Source of the DNA: SAR202 cluster bacterium
Lineage (GTDB): Bacteria; Chloroflexota; Dehalococcoidia; Lucifugimonadales; UBA1123
Reading direction: 5' to 3'
Length of the DNA: 5,957 nucleotides
Assembly: GCA_030743915.1 (NCBI GenBank)
Contig: JASLRP010000115.1
Span: 1 to 5,957, forward strand
The translations under genes and the position numbers were made by a program. Positions 4,435 through 5,957 of the stretch are shown in pieces; position 1 is the stretch's first letter; each line of letters opens with the position of its first letter. The notes below the pieces were generated by a model, which was not told where the DNA came from, made no database searches, and saw only the letters and a program-made list of their open reading frames with translations.

Positions 4435-5957
4435 ATGACCGAGGAAAAAGTACTGATTTTCGACACCACGCTGCGAGACGGTGAGCAGTCCGCCGGAATC
4501 GGCCTGACAGTGCAGGAAAAGCTGGAGATCGCTCGGCAATTAGACCGCCTGGGCGTCGATATTATCGAAGCCGGATTTGCCGCCAGCTCCCCCGGAGACT
4601 TTGAGGCGGTCCAGACCATCGCCAGAGAGTTGCGCCGACCGATGATAGCGTCGCTGGCCCGATGTCATGTCGGTGACGTAGACGCCGCCTGGGAGGCCAT
4701 CAAGGATGCGGAGAACCCGCGAATCCACGTGTTCATCTCCAGTTCCGACGTTCAGATAATGAACCAACTTCGGAGCGACCCTGAGCGCGTTATGGATCTG
4801 GCGGTTCAGTCGGTGGAGCGGGCCAAGAGCTACTGCGACAACGTCGAGTTTTCGCCAATGGACGCCACCCGCACCGACCCTGAGTACCTTTTCGCGATGC
4901 TGGAAGCGGTCATCAGGGCAGGCGCGACCACCGTCAATATCGCGGACACCGTGGGATACACTTTCCCGACGGAGTTTGCAGAACGACTCAGGATGATTCA
5001 GGAAAACGTTCCAAATATCGACCAGGCCACGATCAGCGTTCACTGTCACAACGACCTGGGAATGTCCGTCGCCAACAGCCTGGGGGCCATCACCGCCGGT
5101 GCCCGGCAGGTCGAAGGCTGCATTAACGGCCTGGGCGAGCGCGCTGGCAATGCGGCTCTGGAAGAGATCATCATGGCGATCGAGACTCGGCCTGACCTAT
5201 TTGGCGTCAGCACAAACATCGACACTCGGCAGATTTACCGCACAAGCAGGCTAGTGAGCGACATAACCGGCTTCCCCGTGCAGCCCAATAAGGCCATCGT
5301 GGGGGCCAATGCCTTCCGGCATGCTTCCGGCATTCACCAGGACGCGATCTTGAAGGAGCGCACGACCTTCGAGATCATGGACCCGCAGGCTGTGGGTTGG
5401 CCTTCCAATGAGATGGTGTTGGGCAAGCTCAGCGGACGAGCTGGCCTGCGCTCCCGGTTGGAAGAGTTGGGATACAACCTGGAAGTTGAAGAGTTGAACG
5501 AGACGTTTGAGCAGTTCAAACTGCTAGCAGACAAGAAGCGCGAGGTCAGCGACGCAGACCTGGTTTCTCTGATGTCCAGCCAGCGACGAGTCGTGGATGT
5601 GCCTGCTGTCTTCACGTTGGAGCATGTCCAGGTGGCCTCTGGCAATCACGAGGTTCCGACGGCGACGGTCAAACTGGTCTCTTCTGATGGCACTTCAACC
5701 ACCGACGCGGCCACTGGCACCGGGCCTGTGGACGCTGTGTACAAGGCCATCAATCGCATCGTTCAGGTGGACAATAAGCTGACCGAATACAGGGTGGACT
5801 CGGTTACCGAAGGTATCGACGCCCTGGGTGACGTCACCATCCGCATCGAGAAAGACGACCACGCCTATATCGGCAGAGGTTCCGACACGGATATCATCGT
5901 CGCTTCGGCCAAGGCGTACATGAACGCTCTGAATCGACTGCTGGACGATGGCAACAG
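4435..5957 (+). CDS. leuA: 2-isopropylmalate synthase (3' end cut by window)
   Basis: The enzyme condenses acetyl-CoA with 2-ketoisovalerate to 2-isopropylmalate, the first step specific to leucine. The frame is open for 507 codons to the window edge; long-form bacterial LeuA proteins are roughly 500-520 residues, so little is missing. The catalytic HMGL-like TIM barrel begins with FDTTLRDGEQS (9-19; D10 binds the metal), has HCHND (203-207) with the metal-binding His pair, and GERAGNAALEE (234-244) with N239. The linker has SGIHQDAILK (298-307; H301 is the likely catalytic His). From about 385 the C-terminal domain, with GTGPVDAVYKAI (428-439), is the LeuA allosteric domain, which implies leucine feedback. 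Unusual are GEQSAG instead of the common GEQSPG, and FSPMDATR (139-146), where many homologues have Glu-Asp in place of Met-Asp. The start has GAAGGG at 4422-4427. SGIHQDAILK together with the full C-terminal domain favours LeuA over citramalate synthase, though the latter is not fully excluded. Confidence 0.93.
   Translation, partial: MTEEKVLIFDTTLRDGEQSAGIGLTVQEKLEIARQLDRLGVDIIEAGFAASSPGDFEAVQTIARELRRPMIASLARCHVGDVDAAWEAIKDAENPRIHVFISSSDVQIMNQLRSDPERVMDLAVQSVERAKSYCDNVEFSPMDATRTDPEYLFAMLEAVIRAGATTVNIADTVGYTFPTEFAERLRMIQENVPNIDQATISVHCHNDLGMSVANSLGAITAGARQVEGCINGLGERAGNAALEEIIMAIETRPDLFGVSTNIDTRQIYRTSRLVSDITGFPVQPNKAIVGANAFRHASGIHQDAILKERTTFEIMDPQAVGWPSNEMVLGKLSGRAGLRSRLEELGYNLEVEELNETFEQFKLLADKKREVSDADLVSLMSSQRRVVDVPAVFTLEHVQVASGNHEVPTATVKLVSSDGTSTTDAATGTGPVDAVYKAINRIVQVDNKLTEYRVDSVTEGIDALGDVTIRIEKDDHAYIGRGSDTDIIVASAKAYMNALNRLLDDGN

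Overview
The window carries most of a branched-chain amino acid operon on the + strand, in the order T-box leader, ilvB, ilvN, ilvC, leuA (leuA is cut by the right edge). At the left edge is the start of a divergent minus-strand gene with an N-terminal zinc ribbon. The organism is a bacterium of moderately high GC. A class I T-box in front of an ilvB-ilvN-ilvC-leuA cluster, with the long-form bacterial LeuA and the short class I IlvC, suggests Chloroflexota (Dehalococcoidia-like). This placement is an inference from gene order and leader type; Firmicutes or deltaproteobacterial relatives are not excluded.

Layout. 1-71 (minus): first 23 codons of a zinc-ribbon protein that appears to begin with a rare AUU start behind a strong ribosome binding site. 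72-498: divergent intergenic region with a minus-strand promoter (231-259) whose -35 box lies in a 16-bp palindrome (245-260), a leader hairpin (115-135) and a separate 20-bp palindrome (322-341). 499-528: a good extended -10 promoter for the ilv operon. 564-838: a complete T-box riboswitch with kink-turn, specifier loop (CUC, leucine at 646-648), apical motifs, Stem III, antiterminator and intrinsic terminator. 915-2621 ilvB; 2618-3172 ilvN, overlapping by ATGA; 3235-4236 ilvC; a 198-bp spacer with a possible 29-codon small ORF and a strong hairpin; 4435-5957 leuA, lacking only its last residues.

How they work together. IlvB and IlvN form acetohydroxyacid synthase, which IlvN probably makes subject to valine feedback. 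IlvC reduces and isomerises the product. Dihydroxyacid dehydratase (ilvD) is not in the window and must act before LeuA, which condenses 2-ketoisovalerate with acetyl-CoA to start leucine synthesis. The T-box senses uncharged tRNA-Leu: when leucine is short, the antiterminator forms and the whole operon is read. The most unusual points are the AUU start and palindromic promoter of the divergent zinc-ribbon gene, the structured ilvC-leuA spacer, and some motif substitutions in LeuA and IlvC. I found no clear evidence of an entirely new system.
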